Notes under the pieces: generated by a model
Databases searched by the model: none
What the model was told of the DNA's origin: nothing
The model's input: the letters and a program-made list of their open reading frames with translations, nothing else
Assembly (NCBI RefSeq): GCF_004364585.1
Contig: NZ_SOAN01000007.1
Coordinates: 62,001 to 126,000, forward strand
From: Nesterenkonia aurantiaca
GTDB lineage: Bacteria; Actinomycetota; Actinomycetes; Actinomycetales; Micrococcaceae
Direction: 5' to 3'
Length of the DNA stretch: 64,000 nucleotides
Made by a program: the position numbers and the translations under genes
Shown: piece by piece, positions 1 through 10,654 of the stretch
Layout: each line of letters starts with the position of its first letter
How positions within the stretch are numbered: the first letter of the stretch is position 1

Positions 1-1066
1 CCTCGGCGGAGCCGTCTGAGAGGACCGCCTCACGCAGCAGCGCCGAGAGTTCCCGGCGCACCCTCAAGACTCCCGGAGCCTCGCTGCCCGGCAGCAGCTG
101 ACCGCGATAGAGGTCCAGGGCACCCTGCCGGTCACCCGCGGTGAGAGCAGTATGGGCGTCTCGGGCGTCCACCCGCAACGGGGCGCTGAGCCGGTAGGGG
201 CGCGAGAGCAGGTCGATGCTGGGGGAGTGGTGCTCTGCCAGCAGGCGGCGCAGCCGGACCAGCTCGGCGCGGACCGTCACCTCATGGTCGGCCTCGCCAT
301 AGAGCAGCACGGCCAGTTCCTCCGCGGTGAGCCCTCGCTCCGATCCGGGCTCCGAGTGCCACCCCAGCAGGAACAGGATCTCCGCGTGCCGCAGACCGAG
401 CGGCTGATGCGCATCGAAGGTGCCCAGCACGGCCGGCCCGGCCCCGAGTGTGGTCAGTGTGGCCTGCGCCGGAACGGCAGGGTGCAGCCTGAGCTCCGCC
501 TCCGCCGCGGATACCGCGGCGAGCAGCAGCGGCAGCGAATGGACTGCCACGGCCTGGGCATCTCCGGTCAGATCCACCACGCCCAGCAGCGCTCCGGTGG
601 AAGGGTCGCGCACCGGCACCGCCGAACAGGAGAAGCGGTGTGCGGTGTAGGAGAAATGCTGCTCTCGGTGCACCTGTGCGCCGCGTCCTGTGGCCAGGGC
701 GAGGCCCGGGGCCGAGGTGCCGATGGCCCGCTCAGACCAGTTCGCCCCCGGCTGGAAGGCCGAGCGCTCCGCCTGGCGCAGCGTCTCGCGCGCGCCCTCC
801 ACCCAGAGGAGCCGCCCCGCCGCATCACCGATAGCCACGATGAGTCCAGCCTCGGCGGCCGGCTCGATCAGCAGGCGCTGCAGCACGGGCAGCACCAGCC
901 GCAGCGGGTGGTTCCTCCGGTACTCCCGCAGCTGGAGCTCGTCGAGCTCGATGGGCGGCAGCGCGCTGATCGGGTCTCGCACGCCCCCGGCGGAACGCAG
1001 CCAGGACTCGCGCAGCGCGTGGGGCAGCGCGGCCCAGGTCTTCGGCTCGGTGGAGAACGCCTCCAT
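1..1066 (-). CDS. GAF-domain transcriptional regulator (3' end outside window)
   Basis: The frame stays open from an ATG at 1066 to the window edge (355 residues seen). An AAGGAG ribosome site lies just before the ATG. The N-terminal part resembles the GAF sensory domain of AcoR-type regulators: SERAIGTSAPGLAL at about residues 110-123 and the SAVPVRDP...GVVDLTG stretch at about 150-175. There is no AAA+ sigma-54 domain after it. The second half (HAEILFLLGWHSE, then ELAVLLYGEADHEVTVRAEL) looks like a DNA-binding or winged-helix region of the kind found in actinobacterial regulators beside aldehyde dehydrogenase genes. It is divergent from the aldehyde dehydrogenase at 1280 and probably controls it; that role is inferred from position. 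Confidence 0.8.
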   Translation of the reverse strand, partial: MEAFSTEPKTWAALPHALRESWLRSAGGVRDPISALPPIELDELQLREYRRNHPLRLVLPVLQRLLIEPAAEAGLIVAIGDAAGRLLWVEGARETLRQAERSAFQPGANWSERAIGTSAPGLALATGRGAQVHREQHFSYTAHRFSCSAVPVRDPSTGALLGVVDLTGDAQAVAVHSLPLLLAAVSAAEAELRLHPAVPAQATLTTLGAGPAVLGTFDAHQPLGLRHAEILFLLGWHSEPGSERGLTAEELAVLLYGEADHEVTVRAELVRLRRLLAEHHSPSIDLLSRPYRLSAPLRVDARDAHTALTAGDRQGALDLYRGQLLPGSEAPGVLRVRRELSALLREAVLSDGSAE

Positions 1067-1153
1067 GACACTCCTTCGACGCTTTGCGGTGCCCGGGAGC
1101 TGCGTAAGACTGCAGCGCACCACAACTGCGTGTGTGCTTGCTCACAGTCTAAC

Positions 1154-1198
1154 CATGCAACGGTGCTGCAACCTGAAGAGATCTAAGCTTGTTGCATG
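1154..1198. promoter_or_regulatory. Candidate operator in the regulator/aldehyde dehydrogenase gap
   Basis: An inverted pair CATGCAAC (1154-1161) and GTTGCATG (1191-1198) flanks a further direct half-site CTGCAAC (1166-1172). It lies in the 213-bp divergent gap between the GAF regulator and the aldehyde dehydrogenase. It is a reasonable binding site for the neighbouring regulator, but nothing in the sequence proves which protein binds. Confidence 0.4.
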
Positions 1199-1279
1199 TG
1201 AGGCAGATCACAGCGCCGGGCGTGGACTCTCGCAATCCGGGAGGATCCTCCGGCGCAAGGCCAAGAGAAGGAGCCCAAT

Positions 1280-2803
1280 ATGACCATCTATGCCCAGCCG
1301 GGAACCGACGGCGCACTGGTGAGCTACAAGTCCCGCTACGAGAACTACATCGGCGGGGAGTGGGTCGCGCCGGTAGACGGCGAGTACTTCGAGAATCCCT
1401 CGCCGGTCACCGGTAAGAGCTTCACCGAGATTCCCCGTTCCAAGGCCGCTGACATCGAACTGGCACTCGACGCCGCCCACCGCGCCGCGCCAGCCTGGGG
1501 CAAGACCTCGGTGGCCGAGCGCGCCGTGGTGCTGAACAAGATCGCGGACCGGATCGAGGAGAACCTCGAGATGCTGGCCGTGGCCGAGACCTGGGAGAAC
1601 GGCAAGCCCGTCCGGGAGACCCTCGCCGCGGACCTGCCCCTGGCGGTGGATCATTTCCGCTACTTCGCCGGAGCGATCCGGGCCCAGGAGGGCGGGATCA
1701 GCGAGATCGACGGCGACACGGTGGCCTACCACTTCAACGAGCCGCTCGGCGTGGTGGGACAGATCATCCCGTGGAACTTCCCGATCCTGATGGCGGTGTG
1801 GAAGCTCGCGCCGGCGATCTCGGCAGGCAACGCCGTGGTGCTCAAGCCCGCTGAACAGACCCCTGCCTCGATCCTGGTGCTGATGGAGGTCATCGGAGAC
1901 CTGCTGCCGGCCGGGGTGCTCAACGTGGTCAACGGCTTCGGTGCTGAGGCCGGCGCCCCGCTGGCCTCCAGTCCGCGGATCCGCAAGATCGCCTTCACCG
2001 GGGAGACCACCACCGGGCGGCTGATCATGCAGTACGCCTCGCAGAACCTCATTCCGATGACTCTGGAGCTCGGCGGAAAGAGCCCGAACCTCTTCTTCGA
2101 AGATGTCGCCCGGGAGGACGACGCCTTCTATGACAAGGCCCTCGAGGGCTTCACGATGTTCGCGCTGAATCAGGGCGAGGTCTGCACCTGTCCCTCACGT
2201 GCTCTGATCCAGTCCAGCATCTACGACGAGTTCCTCGAGAAGGCCGTGGCTCGGACCAAGCTGGTCAAGCAGGGCAACCCCCTGGACACCGATACTCAGG
2301 TCGGGGCCCAGGCCAGCAATGATCAGCTGGAGAAGATCCTGAGCTACATCGACATCGGCAAGCAGGAGGGCGCTGAGGTGCTCACCGGTGGAAACCGGGT
2401 GGACCTCGGTGGAGATCTCGCGGAGGGCTACTACGTGGAGCCGACCATCTTCAAGGGTCAGAACTCGATGCGGATCTTCCAGGAGGAGATCTTCGGTCCG
2501 GTCGTCTCGGTCACCGAGTTCAAGGACTACGCCGAGGGCATCGCGATCGCCAACGACACGCTCTACGGTCTGGGCGCCGGAGTCTGGTCCCGCGAGGCGA
2601 ACATCGCCTATCGCGCCGGTCGGGACATCCAAGCCGGACGGGTCTGGACCAACTGTTACCACCAGTACCCGGCACACGCCGCGTTCGGCGGCTACAAGAA
2701 CTCCGGGATCGGCCGGGAGAACCACCTGATGATGCTCTCGCACTACCAGCAGACCAAGAACATGCTGGTCAGCTACAGCGAGGACAAGCTCGGGTTCTTC
2801 TAG
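1280..2803 (+). CDS. adh: NAD-dependent aldehyde dehydrogenase, acetaldehyde type (AldB/ExaC-like)
   Basis: Oxidises aliphatic aldehydes, probably acetaldehyde from ethanol breakdown, to the acid in the cytoplasm. The 507-residue protein has normal family length. Visible motifs are the cofactor-binding segment IIPWNFPIL (162-170), the catalytic base Glu263 in LELGGKSPN, and the nucleophile Cys302 in [11 protein letters not shown]. The C-terminal [15 protein letters not shown] is typical of the family. The start has an AAGGAG site 7 bases upstream. A DUF779 gene follows on the same strand 37 bp later, a pairing common in actinobacteria. A divergent GAF regulator lies upstream. The exact substrate is inferred from family and context. 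Confidence 0.93.
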   Translation: MTIYAQPGTDGALVSYKSRYENYIGGEWVAPVDGEYFENPSPVTGKSFTEIPRSKAADIELALDAAHRAAPAWGKTSVAERAVVLNKIADRIEENLEMLAVAETWENGKPVRETLAADLPLAVDHFRYFAGAIRAQEGGISEIDGDTVAYHFNEPLGVVGQIIPWNFPILMAVWKLAPAISAGNAVVLKPAEQTPASILVLMEVIGDLLPAGVLNVVNGFGAEAGAPLASSPRIRKIAFTGETTTGRLIMQYASQNLIPMTLELGGKSPNLFFEDVAREDDAFYDKALEGFTMFALNQGEVCTCPSRALIQSSIYDEFLEKAVARTKLVKQGNPLDTDTQVGAQASNDQLEKILSYIDIGKQEGAEVLTGGNRVDLGGDLAEGYYVEPTIFKGQNSMRIFQEEIFGPVVSVTEFKDYAEGIAIANDTLYGLGAGVWSREANIAYRAGRDIQAGRVWTNCYHQYPAHAAFGGYKNSGIGRENHLMMLSHYQQTKNMLVSYSEDKLGFF

Positions 2804-2840
2804 GCTGGATGCCTCGGGCGGAGAGGAGCATGATCAAGGT

Positions 2841-3230
2841 ATGAGCATCTCACGGATCGCGGTCTCCGATGCGGCCGCAGCGCTTCTGGTCCAGCTGCGA
2901 GAGAGTCATGGGCAGCCGCTGATGTTTCACCAGTCGGGAGGCTGCTGCGACGGATCGGCGCCGATGTGCTTCACGCAGGGGACCTTCATCACCGGGCCGT
3001 CCGACGTGCTGCTGGGTCGGCTGGAGCCCGGGACACCGGAGCCGGTGCCGGTCTGGATCTCGCAGGCGCAGTTCCAGTACTGGTCCCATACTCACATCAC
3101 CATTGATGTGGCGCCGGGCCGCGGAGCCGGTTTCAGCATCGAGGGTCCGACCGGTCAGCGGTTCATCATCCGCTCCCGGCTGTTCACCGACGAGGAGACC
3201 AAGGCGCTGGCGCCGGTGACCACCGGCTGA
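2841..3230 (+). CDS. DUF779 domain protein
   Basis: A 129-residue protein of the DUF779 family, recognisable from the cysteine-rich segment SGGCCDGSAPMCF at about residues 32-44 and the later GFSIEGPTGQRFI. The family has no established biochemical role, but its genes regularly follow the AldB/ExaC-type aldehyde dehydrogenase, as here, suggesting an accessory part in alcohol or aldehyde oxidation. The paired cysteines could bind a metal or be redox-active (inference). It probably forms one operon with the dehydrogenase and is followed by a strong hairpin. Confidence 0.85.
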   Translation: MSISRIAVSDAAAALLVQLRESHGQPLMFHQSGGCCDGSAPMCFTQGTFITGPSDVLLGRLEPGTPEPVPVWISQAQFQYWSHTHITIDVAPGRGAGFSIEGPTGQRFIIRSRLFTDEETKALAPVTTG

Positions 3231-3244
3231 ACGGCGATCCGGGC

Positions 3245-3302
3245 CTCGGGCTCGATCGGTGACCACCTGCCGCAGCGGCGGGGGTCACCGATCGAGCCCG
3301 AG
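3245..3302. terminator. Bidirectional hairpin terminator, 20-bp perfect stem
   Basis: Arms 3245-3264 and 3283-3302 are exact inverted repeats around an 18-base loop, between the converging DUF779 and gdhA genes. There is no long T tract. It probably serves both strands. Confidence 0.75.
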
Positions 3303-3322
3303 CTGTCTTGTTCCGGGCTGAC

Positions 3323-4768
<1,446 letters not shown>

Positions 4769-5716
4769 TCACTTCACGCTGCCAGCGACCAGTCCCGAGA
4801 CGATGTAGCGCTGCAGCCCCAGGAACAGGGCCACCGGGATGATCGCGGCGAGGACCGCGCCGGCGGCGAAGATCGACCAGTTCTGTGAGGTCTCCTGGGA
4901 GATGAACTGGTAGAGCCCGACGGCCAGCGTCTGCTTCTCCGGATCCCGCAGCAGCACCGAGGCGATGACGAACTCGCTCAGCGTGGCCACCAGGGACAGC
5001 AGCGCGACCACGGCGAGGATCGGGGAGACCAGCGGCAGGATGATGGTGAAGAAGATTCGGGCGTGACCGGCCCCGTCGATCCTGGCCGCCTCATCGATGG
5101 AGACCGGGATGGTGTTGAAGAAGCCGTACATCAGGTAGGTGTTCACCCCGAGGGCGCCTCCGAGGTAGACCATGATCAGGCCGATCTGGCTGTTGAGTCC
5201 GATCGCCGGGAAGATCTCCCCGATCGAGAGCATCAGCAGGAAGATGGCCACCATGGCGAGCAGCTGCGGGAACATCTGCACCAGCAGGATGGTGATCAGA
5301 CCGAACCGGCGTCCGGTGAACCGCATCCGGGAGAACGCGTAGGCGGCCAGCGCGCCCAGCATCACGCTGCCGGCGGAGGCGCTGAACCCGATGAACAACG
5401 TGTTGACGTACCAGGCGGCGAAGGGCTGCCGCGGCAGGTTGAACAGGTCCACGTAGCTGCGCAGGCTCAGATTCCCGAACAGCGTGTTGGCCGTGATCAG
5501 CGTCCCACCGGGGTTCAGCGAGGCGGAGAACACGTAGACCAGCGGAAAGGCGGCGAAGATGACCACGGCGATGCCGACCAGGTGACGCCAGCCGGTCTGG
5601 GAGAACCAGCGGCGGAAGGGCCGACGACGGGTGGGCGTGCGACGGGAGACCGAGGGGGGCTCGGCTGGGCCTGGGCGGGGTGTGCGGTGCGTCGCGGTGC
5701 GCAGTGACTGGGCCAT
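4769..5716 (-). CDS. malG: Maltose/maltodextrin ABC transporter permease MalG-like
   Basis: Inner-membrane permease of 315 residues, last gene of the malEFG group. After a basic, proline-rich cytoplasmic N-terminus (about 40 residues) come six hydrophobic helices. The EAA loop that docks the ATPase is seen as EAARIDGAGHARIFF. The C-terminal GLVAGSVK matches MalG proteins. It starts one base after the malF stop, so translation is probably coupled. No ATPase gene is present here; such systems often borrow a shared MsiK-type ATPase (inference). Sugar specificity rests on the neighbouring alpha-glucosidase. Confidence 0.9.
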   Translation of the reverse strand: MAQSLRTATHRTPRPGPAEPPSVSRRTPTRRRPFRRWFSQTGWRHLVGIAVVIFAAFPLVYVFSASLNPGGTLITANTLFGNLSLRSYVDLFNLPRQPFAAWYVNTLFIGFSASAGSVMLGALAAYAFSRMRFTGRRFGLITILLVQMFPQLLAMVAIFLLMLSIGEIFPAIGLNSQIGLIMVYLGGALGVNTYLMYGFFNTIPVSIDEAARIDGAGHARIFFTIILPLVSPILAVVALLSLVATLSEFVIASVLLRDPEKQTLAVGLYQFISQETSQNWSIFAAGAVLAAIIPVALFLGLQRYIVSGLVAGSVK

Positions 5717-5717
5717 C

Positions 5718-7325
5718 TCAGTTCAACTCCTCTAGAGCTCGGGTGCGCCGGAAGGCGATCACCGAGATGGTGCCGACGATGAAGAAGATCAGGATTGAGA
5801 ACGCGCTGGCCAGGCCATAGTCGCTCTGGGATCCCACGAACGCCACCTTGTAGACCATGGAGATCAGGATGTCGGTGGAACCCACATTGATCCCGGCCTC
5901 GATGTCTCGGGGACCGCCCCCGGTGAGCATGTACACAAGGTTGAAGTTGTTGAAGTTGAAGGCGAAGGAGGAGATCAGCAGCGGAGCGATCGAGACCAGC
6001 AGGAGTGGGAACTTGATCTGCCGGAAGGCCTGGAAGGGTCTGGCCCCGTCCATCTGAGCGGCTTCGGTGAGCTCCTCGGGGATCGACTGAAGCGCTCCGG
6101 TGCAGACCAGGAACATGTAGGGGAAGCCCAGCCAGAGATTCACGATCAGGATGCTCAGCTTGGCCAGCCATGGGTCGCTGAGCCAGGGGATCGAGGCCCC
6201 GCCGAAGAGCACGTTGTTGATGAACCCGAACTCCTGGTTCATCATCCCGGCCCAGACCAGCGCGGAGAGGAACCCCGGGAAGGCGTAGGGCAGGATCATG
6301 ACCAGCCGGTAGTACTTACGGGACTTCATCCGAGCATCGTTGAAGACCACGGCCAGGAACAGGCCCATGACGAAGGTGGTTGCCACCGAGAGGAACGCGA
6401 ACCCGAAGGTCCAGGCCGTGACGTAGAGCAATGGGCCGCGGATGGACTCCTCGGTGACGGCTCGCACGAAGTTCTCCAGCCCCACGTTGACCCGCCAGCC
6501 GGGCATCACCTCCGCGCCGTCGGGGGTGACGAACGCGCCCTCCCCGCCGTCGGTGTAGATCTCCCCGCTCGCGGTATTGGTCAAGGTGTCGGCGGACTCG
6601 TCGTAGACGAAGCGCGAGGTGTAGACATAGGCCCGCTGCCCGTCCTGGGTGCGCAGCGCCCCGGCATTGGGGTCCTCCGAGAGCGGCACCGACAGGCTGG
6701 TCAGCTCCTGCTGACGATCCACCAGTTCCGCGAAGCTCAGCACCTCATGATCGGGCACCTCGATGACGCGGCCGTCCTGGACGACGGCGCCCGGCGCAGC
6801 CTCCAGAGGGGCCTCTGCGGATCCGAGAAGCACCTCGCCGTCCTCCGTGGTCACCGCGAATCCCAGCTCCCCGGAGCGTTCGATCACCGTGAGCTGATAC
6901 GTCGGTGAATCCGGCACTCGGTCCTGGGTCTGGAGCATGATCGCGTGGATCGCGTGATCCTTGGTGCTGTTGTGGCCGGTCCCGTAGTTCGTGAACGCCA
7001 CGTAGCCGGAGTAGAAGATGACGAAGACCTGGAAGATCAGCAGGAACACCACTCCCGGGGCCAGATACTTCGCTGGCAGTGCTCCGCGCTGGAAGTAGAT
7101 CCAGGTCAGGAGGGCGCCGCTGACCACCACCAGAGTGCCGATGAGCCACCGCTCGTTGAAGAAGAGCACCATGGCGGCATACACGCAGACGGCGTTGAGC
7201 AGCCCCAGCACGGTGATCTTCAGCAGCAGCAGCTTCCACCCGATGCCGGCGGTCTCGGCGGTGCGCCGGGCGCGACGTCGGTCGGCGGTGCGGTCTTCGG
7301 TTCTGGTGGTGGTCAGTGGGCGCAT
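5718..7325 (-). CDS. malF: Maltose/maltodextrin ABC transporter permease MalF-like
   Basis: Inner-membrane permease of 535 residues. It has the MalF layout: hydrophobic helices at about residues 30-105, then a large extracytoplasmic segment (about 110-290) that contacts the binding protein, then a block of helices to the C-terminus. The EAA loop is visible as EAAQMDGARPFQAFRQIKFP. The start lies 3 bases after the malE stop and the end abuts malG, so the three form one operon read from malE. The large extracytoplasmic domain favours a maltose-type rather than a generic sugar permease. Confidence 0.9.
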   Translation of the reverse strand: MRPLTTTRTEDRTADRRRARRTAETAGIGWKLLLLKITVLGLLNAVCVYAAMVLFFNERWLIGTLVVVSGALLTWIYFQRGALPAKYLAPGVVFLLIFQVFVIFYSGYVAFTNYGTGHNSTKDHAIHAIMLQTQDRVPDSPTYQLTVIERSGELGFAVTTEDGEVLLGSAEAPLEAAPGAVVQDGRVIEVPDHEVLSFAELVDRQQELTSLSVPLSEDPNAGALRTQDGQRAYVYTSRFVYDESADTLTNTASGEIYTDGGEGAFVTPDGAEVMPGWRVNVGLENFVRAVTEESIRGPLLYVTAWTFGFAFLSVATTFVMGLFLAVVFNDARMKSRKYYRLVMILPYAFPGFLSALVWAGMMNQEFGFINNVLFGGASIPWLSDPWLAKLSILIVNLWLGFPYMFLVCTGALQSIPEELTEAAQMDGARPFQAFRQIKFPLLLVSIAPLLISSFAFNFNNFNLVYMLTGGGPRDIEAGINVGSTDILISMVYKVAFVGSQSDYGLASAFSILIFFIVGTISVIAFRRTRALEELN

Positions 7326-7328
7326 TGA

Positions 7329-8672
7329 TCAGTCGATCGCCGAGGAGATGTCCTGGGACATCTTCTGCCAGAGTTCCACCGGATCGCCGTCGCCCTTGAT
7401 GATCGCGGCCTGGCTGGATCCCCAGTCGTCCCAGACCGCGCCCATCTCCGGAATTGCGGGCATCGGCACGGCCTCGGCCCCGACCTCGCCGAATCCGGCG
7501 ACGATCTCGTCCTCGCTCAGAGCCTGCTCGAAGGACTCGGTCAGCGCAGGGGCGCGCCCACCGGTCTCATACAGCGCCGTCTGGACCTCAGCGGTGCCGA
7601 CGTAGTTGATCAGGAAGTTGCTGGCGGCCAGGACGTTCTCGCTCTGCGAGGAGAGGAAGAAGCCCTGGACTCCGGCGAAGGGCTGGGCGTCCTGATCTCC
7701 TGCGGCCGGGATCGGATCCACGGCGACGTCGATCCCCGCGTCCTGCGCGCCGGTCACGTTCCACGGACCGGTCAGGAAGAACGGAGAATTGCCGTCGTTG
7801 AAGCTCTCCAGGGCCAGGTCGCCGTCGATGTTGAGGTTCAGCACGCCGGCCTCGCCCTGTTCCGCCAACCAGCCTGCGAACTCTTCCCCGCCGGCCTCCG
7901 CCATGCTCAGCTGCGAGGGGTCGTAGCTGCCGTCCTCGGCGGTGCCGAAGACCGGGGCGCCGAAGGAGGTCTGGAAGGGGTAGAGGTGGTAGGGGTCGCT
8001 CTCATTGGGGTCCAGGCCGACCAGGAACGGATACTCGGTCCCGGCCTCCTCGCCCATCTGGATCATCTCCTCGAAGTCGGCCGGAGCCTCGGGGGCCAGT
8101 TCGGTGTTGCGCAGCAGCGCGATGTTCTCGATCGAGTAGGGCAGGCCGTAGGTCTGGCCCTCATAGGTCCAGGCGTCCACGGCGATCTCCTCGAACTCCG
8201 CCGCAGCGTCCCCGAGCTCGACCGGTGCGACCACGCCGTTGTTCACCAGGACTCCGAGCCAGTCATGGGCGCCGACGGCGATGTCCGGGCCTTCGCCCGT
8301 GGGGACCTGGGAGACGAACTGGTCTCGGATCTCCTCGAAGTCCTGCTGGACGATCTCCACCGTGATGCCGGTGTCGGACTCGAAGTCTTCCGCCACGTCG
8401 GTGAGCACCTCGGCGCGGTTGGCGTCGGCCCAGATGGTCAGGCTGCCGGAGGCGGCATCTTCGCCGCCCTCGGTCTCTGTGGTGTCCGAATCTGTGGTGT
8501 CCGAGTCCGTGGTCTCTGACTCTGCAGCCTCGGACTCGGTGGTCTCCGAGTCGGCAGGCTCTGCGGCGCCAGCGTCGCCGGAACCGTCTCCCGAGCCACA
8601 GGAGGTCAGCGCCAGTGCTCCCAGTCCCAGGAGCGCGGTCATCGTCGTGATTCTTCCGGTGTTCACCGTCAT
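7329..8672 (-). CDS. malE: Maltose/maltodextrin-binding lipoprotein MalE-like
   Basis: Extracellular solute-binding lipoprotein of 447 residues. The signal peptide ends in the lipobox LTSC (lipidated Cys about residue 25). An acidic Ser/Thr/Glu/Asp linker of about 45 residues follows, with repeated TTDSD/ESET units, and then the SBP family 1 fold beginning LTIWADANRAEVL. The open frame extends to 8897, but the ATG at 8672 has a GAGAGG site and begins a proper signal peptide. It is first in malEFG and lies behind LacI-type operators, so maltodextrin induction is likely. The linker probably spans the cell wall (inference). Confidence 0.92.
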   Translation of the reverse strand: MTVNTGRITTMTALLGLGALALTSCGSGDGSGDAGAAEPADSETTESEAAESETTDSDTTDSDTTETEGGEDAASGSLTIWADANRAEVLTDVAEDFESDTGITVEIVQQDFEEIRDQFVSQVPTGEGPDIAVGAHDWLGVLVNNGVVAPVELGDAAAEFEEIAVDAWTYEGQTYGLPYSIENIALLRNTELAPEAPADFEEMIQMGEEAGTEYPFLVGLDPNESDPYHLYPFQTSFGAPVFGTAEDGSYDPSQLSMAEAGGEEFAGWLAEQGEAGVLNLNIDGDLALESFNDGNSPFFLTGPWNVTGAQDAGIDVAVDPIPAAGDQDAQPFAGVQGFFLSSQSENVLAASNFLINYVGTAEVQTALYETGGRAPALTESFEQALSEDEIVAGFGEVGAEAVPMPAIPEMGAVWDDWGSSQAAIIKGDGDPVELWQKMSQDISSAID

Positions 8673-8722
8673 CGGTGTCCCTCTCTGTGAAGAAGCGGAG
8701 GCGATCGCCCCGCCATCCTGAG

Positions 8723-8736
8723 TGCAAGCGCTTCCA
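8723..8736. promoter_or_regulatory. LacI-family operator near malE
   Basis: TGCAAGCGCTTCCA is a near-perfect LacI/GalR palindrome centred on a CG step, about 50 bp before the malE start. It matches the site before the alpha-glucosidase read on the opposite strand. It is the probable target of the LacI regulator at 10654. Confidence 0.8.
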
Positions 8737-8867
8737 GTATGGGGACAGAATGTGATCCACGCAACTCTTGGAGCGTGGTGGTGCTGTGAACTGCCTACCG
8801 ACCGTTGACCAGTATTTATGCCTCGCGGTGTGGTCTTATCCAGCATAGAGACGCTTGCTGGCTCCAG

Positions 8868-8881
8868 TGAAAGCGGTTGTG
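8868..8881. promoter_or_regulatory. Weaker LacI-type operator
   Basis: TGAAAGCGGTTGTG keeps the AAGCGNTT core with mismatches. It lies 18 bp from the strong site at 8899, allowing cooperative binding. Confidence 0.5.
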
Positions 8882-8898
8882 CCGCGTGACGCTCCATG

Positions 8899-8912
8899 TG
8901 GAAGCGCTTGCA
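8899..8912. promoter_or_regulatory. LacI-family operator before the alpha-glucosidase
   Basis: TGGAAGCGCTTGCA is the exact reverse complement of the site at 8723. It sits 14 bp before the alpha-glucosidase start, positioned to block transcription of the glucosidase-repressor operon. Confidence 0.8.
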
Positions 8913-8926
8913 TATATGCTGGAGAC

Positions 8927-10654
8927 ATGACCGCTCAACAGGACCTGCGCAGTTCCCCCGACACCGCCGACGTCGTCCCTCGCGAAACGGGGGCGCCCCC
9001 GGGGCCGGGGATGCCGGCCCAGTGGTGGCGCAGTGCAGTGATCTACCAGATCTACCCCCGCTCCTTCCATGACTCCACCGGCGACGGCGTCGGGGACCTT
9101 CCGGGGATCACGGCCCGACTCGGTGCGCTCCAGGAGCTCGGCGTGGACGCGATCTGGTTGAGCCCCTTCATGACCTCACCGCAGAAGGACGCCGGCTACG
9201 ACGTCGCGGACTACTGCGACGTGGACCCGATCTTCGGCACGCTGGCCGACTTCGACGCCCTCCTCGAGCGGGCCCATGGGTTCGGCATCAGGCTCATCGT
9301 GGACCTGGTGCCCAACCACTCCTCGGACCAGCACCTGTGGTTCCAGCAGGCCTTGGCCGCAGCCCCGGGCAGCCCAGAGCGCGCCCGGTACATCTTCCGC
9401 GAGGGTCGGGGAGAGCAGGGAGAGCAGCCGCCGAACAACTGGCAGTCGATCTTCGGCGGCCCCGCCTGGACCCGCATCACCGAGACCGACGGCACGCCGG
9501 GTCAGTGGTACCTGCATCTCTTCGACTCGAGCCAGCCGGATTTCGACTGGTCCCAGGAAGAGGTCAAGGAAGAGTTCCGACGCATCCTGCGCTTCTGGCT
9601 CGACCGCGGGGTCGACGGCTTCCGCGTCGATGTTGCCCATGGTCTGGTCAAGGACCAGGACTTCCCGGACTACACCCCGGATGTCGACGCCGCCTCGATG
9701 GGTGGGGAGGAGACCCCGGCGCCCTACTTCGAACAGACCGCGGTCCATGAGATCTACCGGGACTGGCGGCTGGTCCTGGAGGAGTATCCGGGGGATCGGG
9801 CGCTGTGCGGTGAGGCCTGGGTGTCCTCCGTGGCGAAGGCGGCGCTCTGGGTGCGCCCGGACGAGATGCACCAGACCTTCAACTTCCAGTACCTCGAGAC
9901 CCCCTGGGAGGCGGAACAGCTGCGCGGAGTCATCGACGATTCCCTGTACGCCTTCAATGCAGTGGGCGCTCCGAGCACCTGGGTCCTGTCCAACCACGAC
10001 GTGGTGCGTCACGCCACCAGGCTCTCGTTGACCGGGGAGAACCCGCAGGGGACCGGGATAGGACCCGCGCATCCGGGCCTGCCCGACCGCGAGACCGGGC
10101 TGGCACGTGCCCGCGCCGCGACCGCCCTGATGTTGGCGCTGCCCGGCTCCGCGTACATCTACCAGGGCGAGGAGCTGGGTCTGGACGAGGTCCACGACCT
10201 CCCCGATGCGGCCCGTCAGGACCCCACCTGGTTCCGCACCGCCGGCGAGCGGTTCGGTCGCGACGGATGTCGGGTGCCGCTTCCCTGGGCGGGCGAGGCT
10301 GAGAACTTCGGATTCAGCTCCGGGGGCACACCCTGGCTGCCGCAGCCTGAACGCTGGGAAGACCTCTCCCGGGATGTGCAGCGCGCCGATCCCGACTCGA
10401 CGCTGAGCCTCTACCGGCGGATGCTTGCCCTGCGCGCGGAACACGACCTGGGCCTCGGAGAGGTGCGCTGGCTCCCAGGAGCCGAGGATGCCGTGCTGAT
10501 GTTCAGCAACCAGGATCTGACCGTGCTCGCGAACACCGGCACAAAGCCGGTGGCGTTGCCCGCGGGGCACCAGGTGCTCCTGGCCACCGCGCCTCTGGCA
10601 GGATCCCAGGTACCCGCCGACTGCACCGTATGGCTGCAGCGGCACGCAGGCTGA
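8927..10654 (+). CDS. GH13 alpha-glucosidase
   Basis: Cytoplasmic hydrolase of 575 residues that releases glucose from imported malto-oligosaccharides. It is a complete GH13 barrel: YQIYPRSF near residues 40-47, catalytic nucleophile Asp235 in GFRVDVAHG, acid/base Glu296 in CGEAW, and Asp358 in LSNHDVV. The frame is open 24 codons upstream, but that would put the operator inside the gene, so ATG 8927 (GGAG close by) is preferred. It faces malEFG across shared LacI operators and overlaps the lacI-type gene by one base. Linkage preference cannot be fixed by eye; maltose-type alpha-1,4 is inferred from the transporter. Confidence 0.92.
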   Translation: MTAQQDLRSSPDTADVVPRETGAPPGPGMPAQWWRSAVIYQIYPRSFHDSTGDGVGDLPGITARLGALQELGVDAIWLSPFMTSPQKDAGYDVADYCDVDPIFGTLADFDALLERAHGFGIRLIVDLVPNHSSDQHLWFQQALAAAPGSPERARYIFREGRGEQGEQPPNNWQSIFGGPAWTRITETDGTPGQWYLHLFDSSQPDFDWSQEEVKEEFRRILRFWLDRGVDGFRVDVAHGLVKDQDFPDYTPDVDAASMGGEETPAPYFEQTAVHEIYRDWRLVLEEYPGDRALCGEAWVSSVAKAALWVRPDEMHQTFNFQYLETPWEAEQLRGVIDDSLYAFNAVGAPSTWVLSNHDVVRHATRLSLTGENPQGTGIGPAHPGLPDRETGLARARAATALMLALPGSAYIYQGEELGLDEVHDLPDAARQDPTWFRTAGERFGRDGCRVPLPWAGEAENFGFSSGGTPWLPQPERWEDLSRDVQRADPDSTLSLYRRMLALRAEHDLGLGEVRWLPGAEDAVLMFSNQDLTVLANTGTKPVALPAGHQVLLATAPLAGSQVPADCTVWLQRHAG

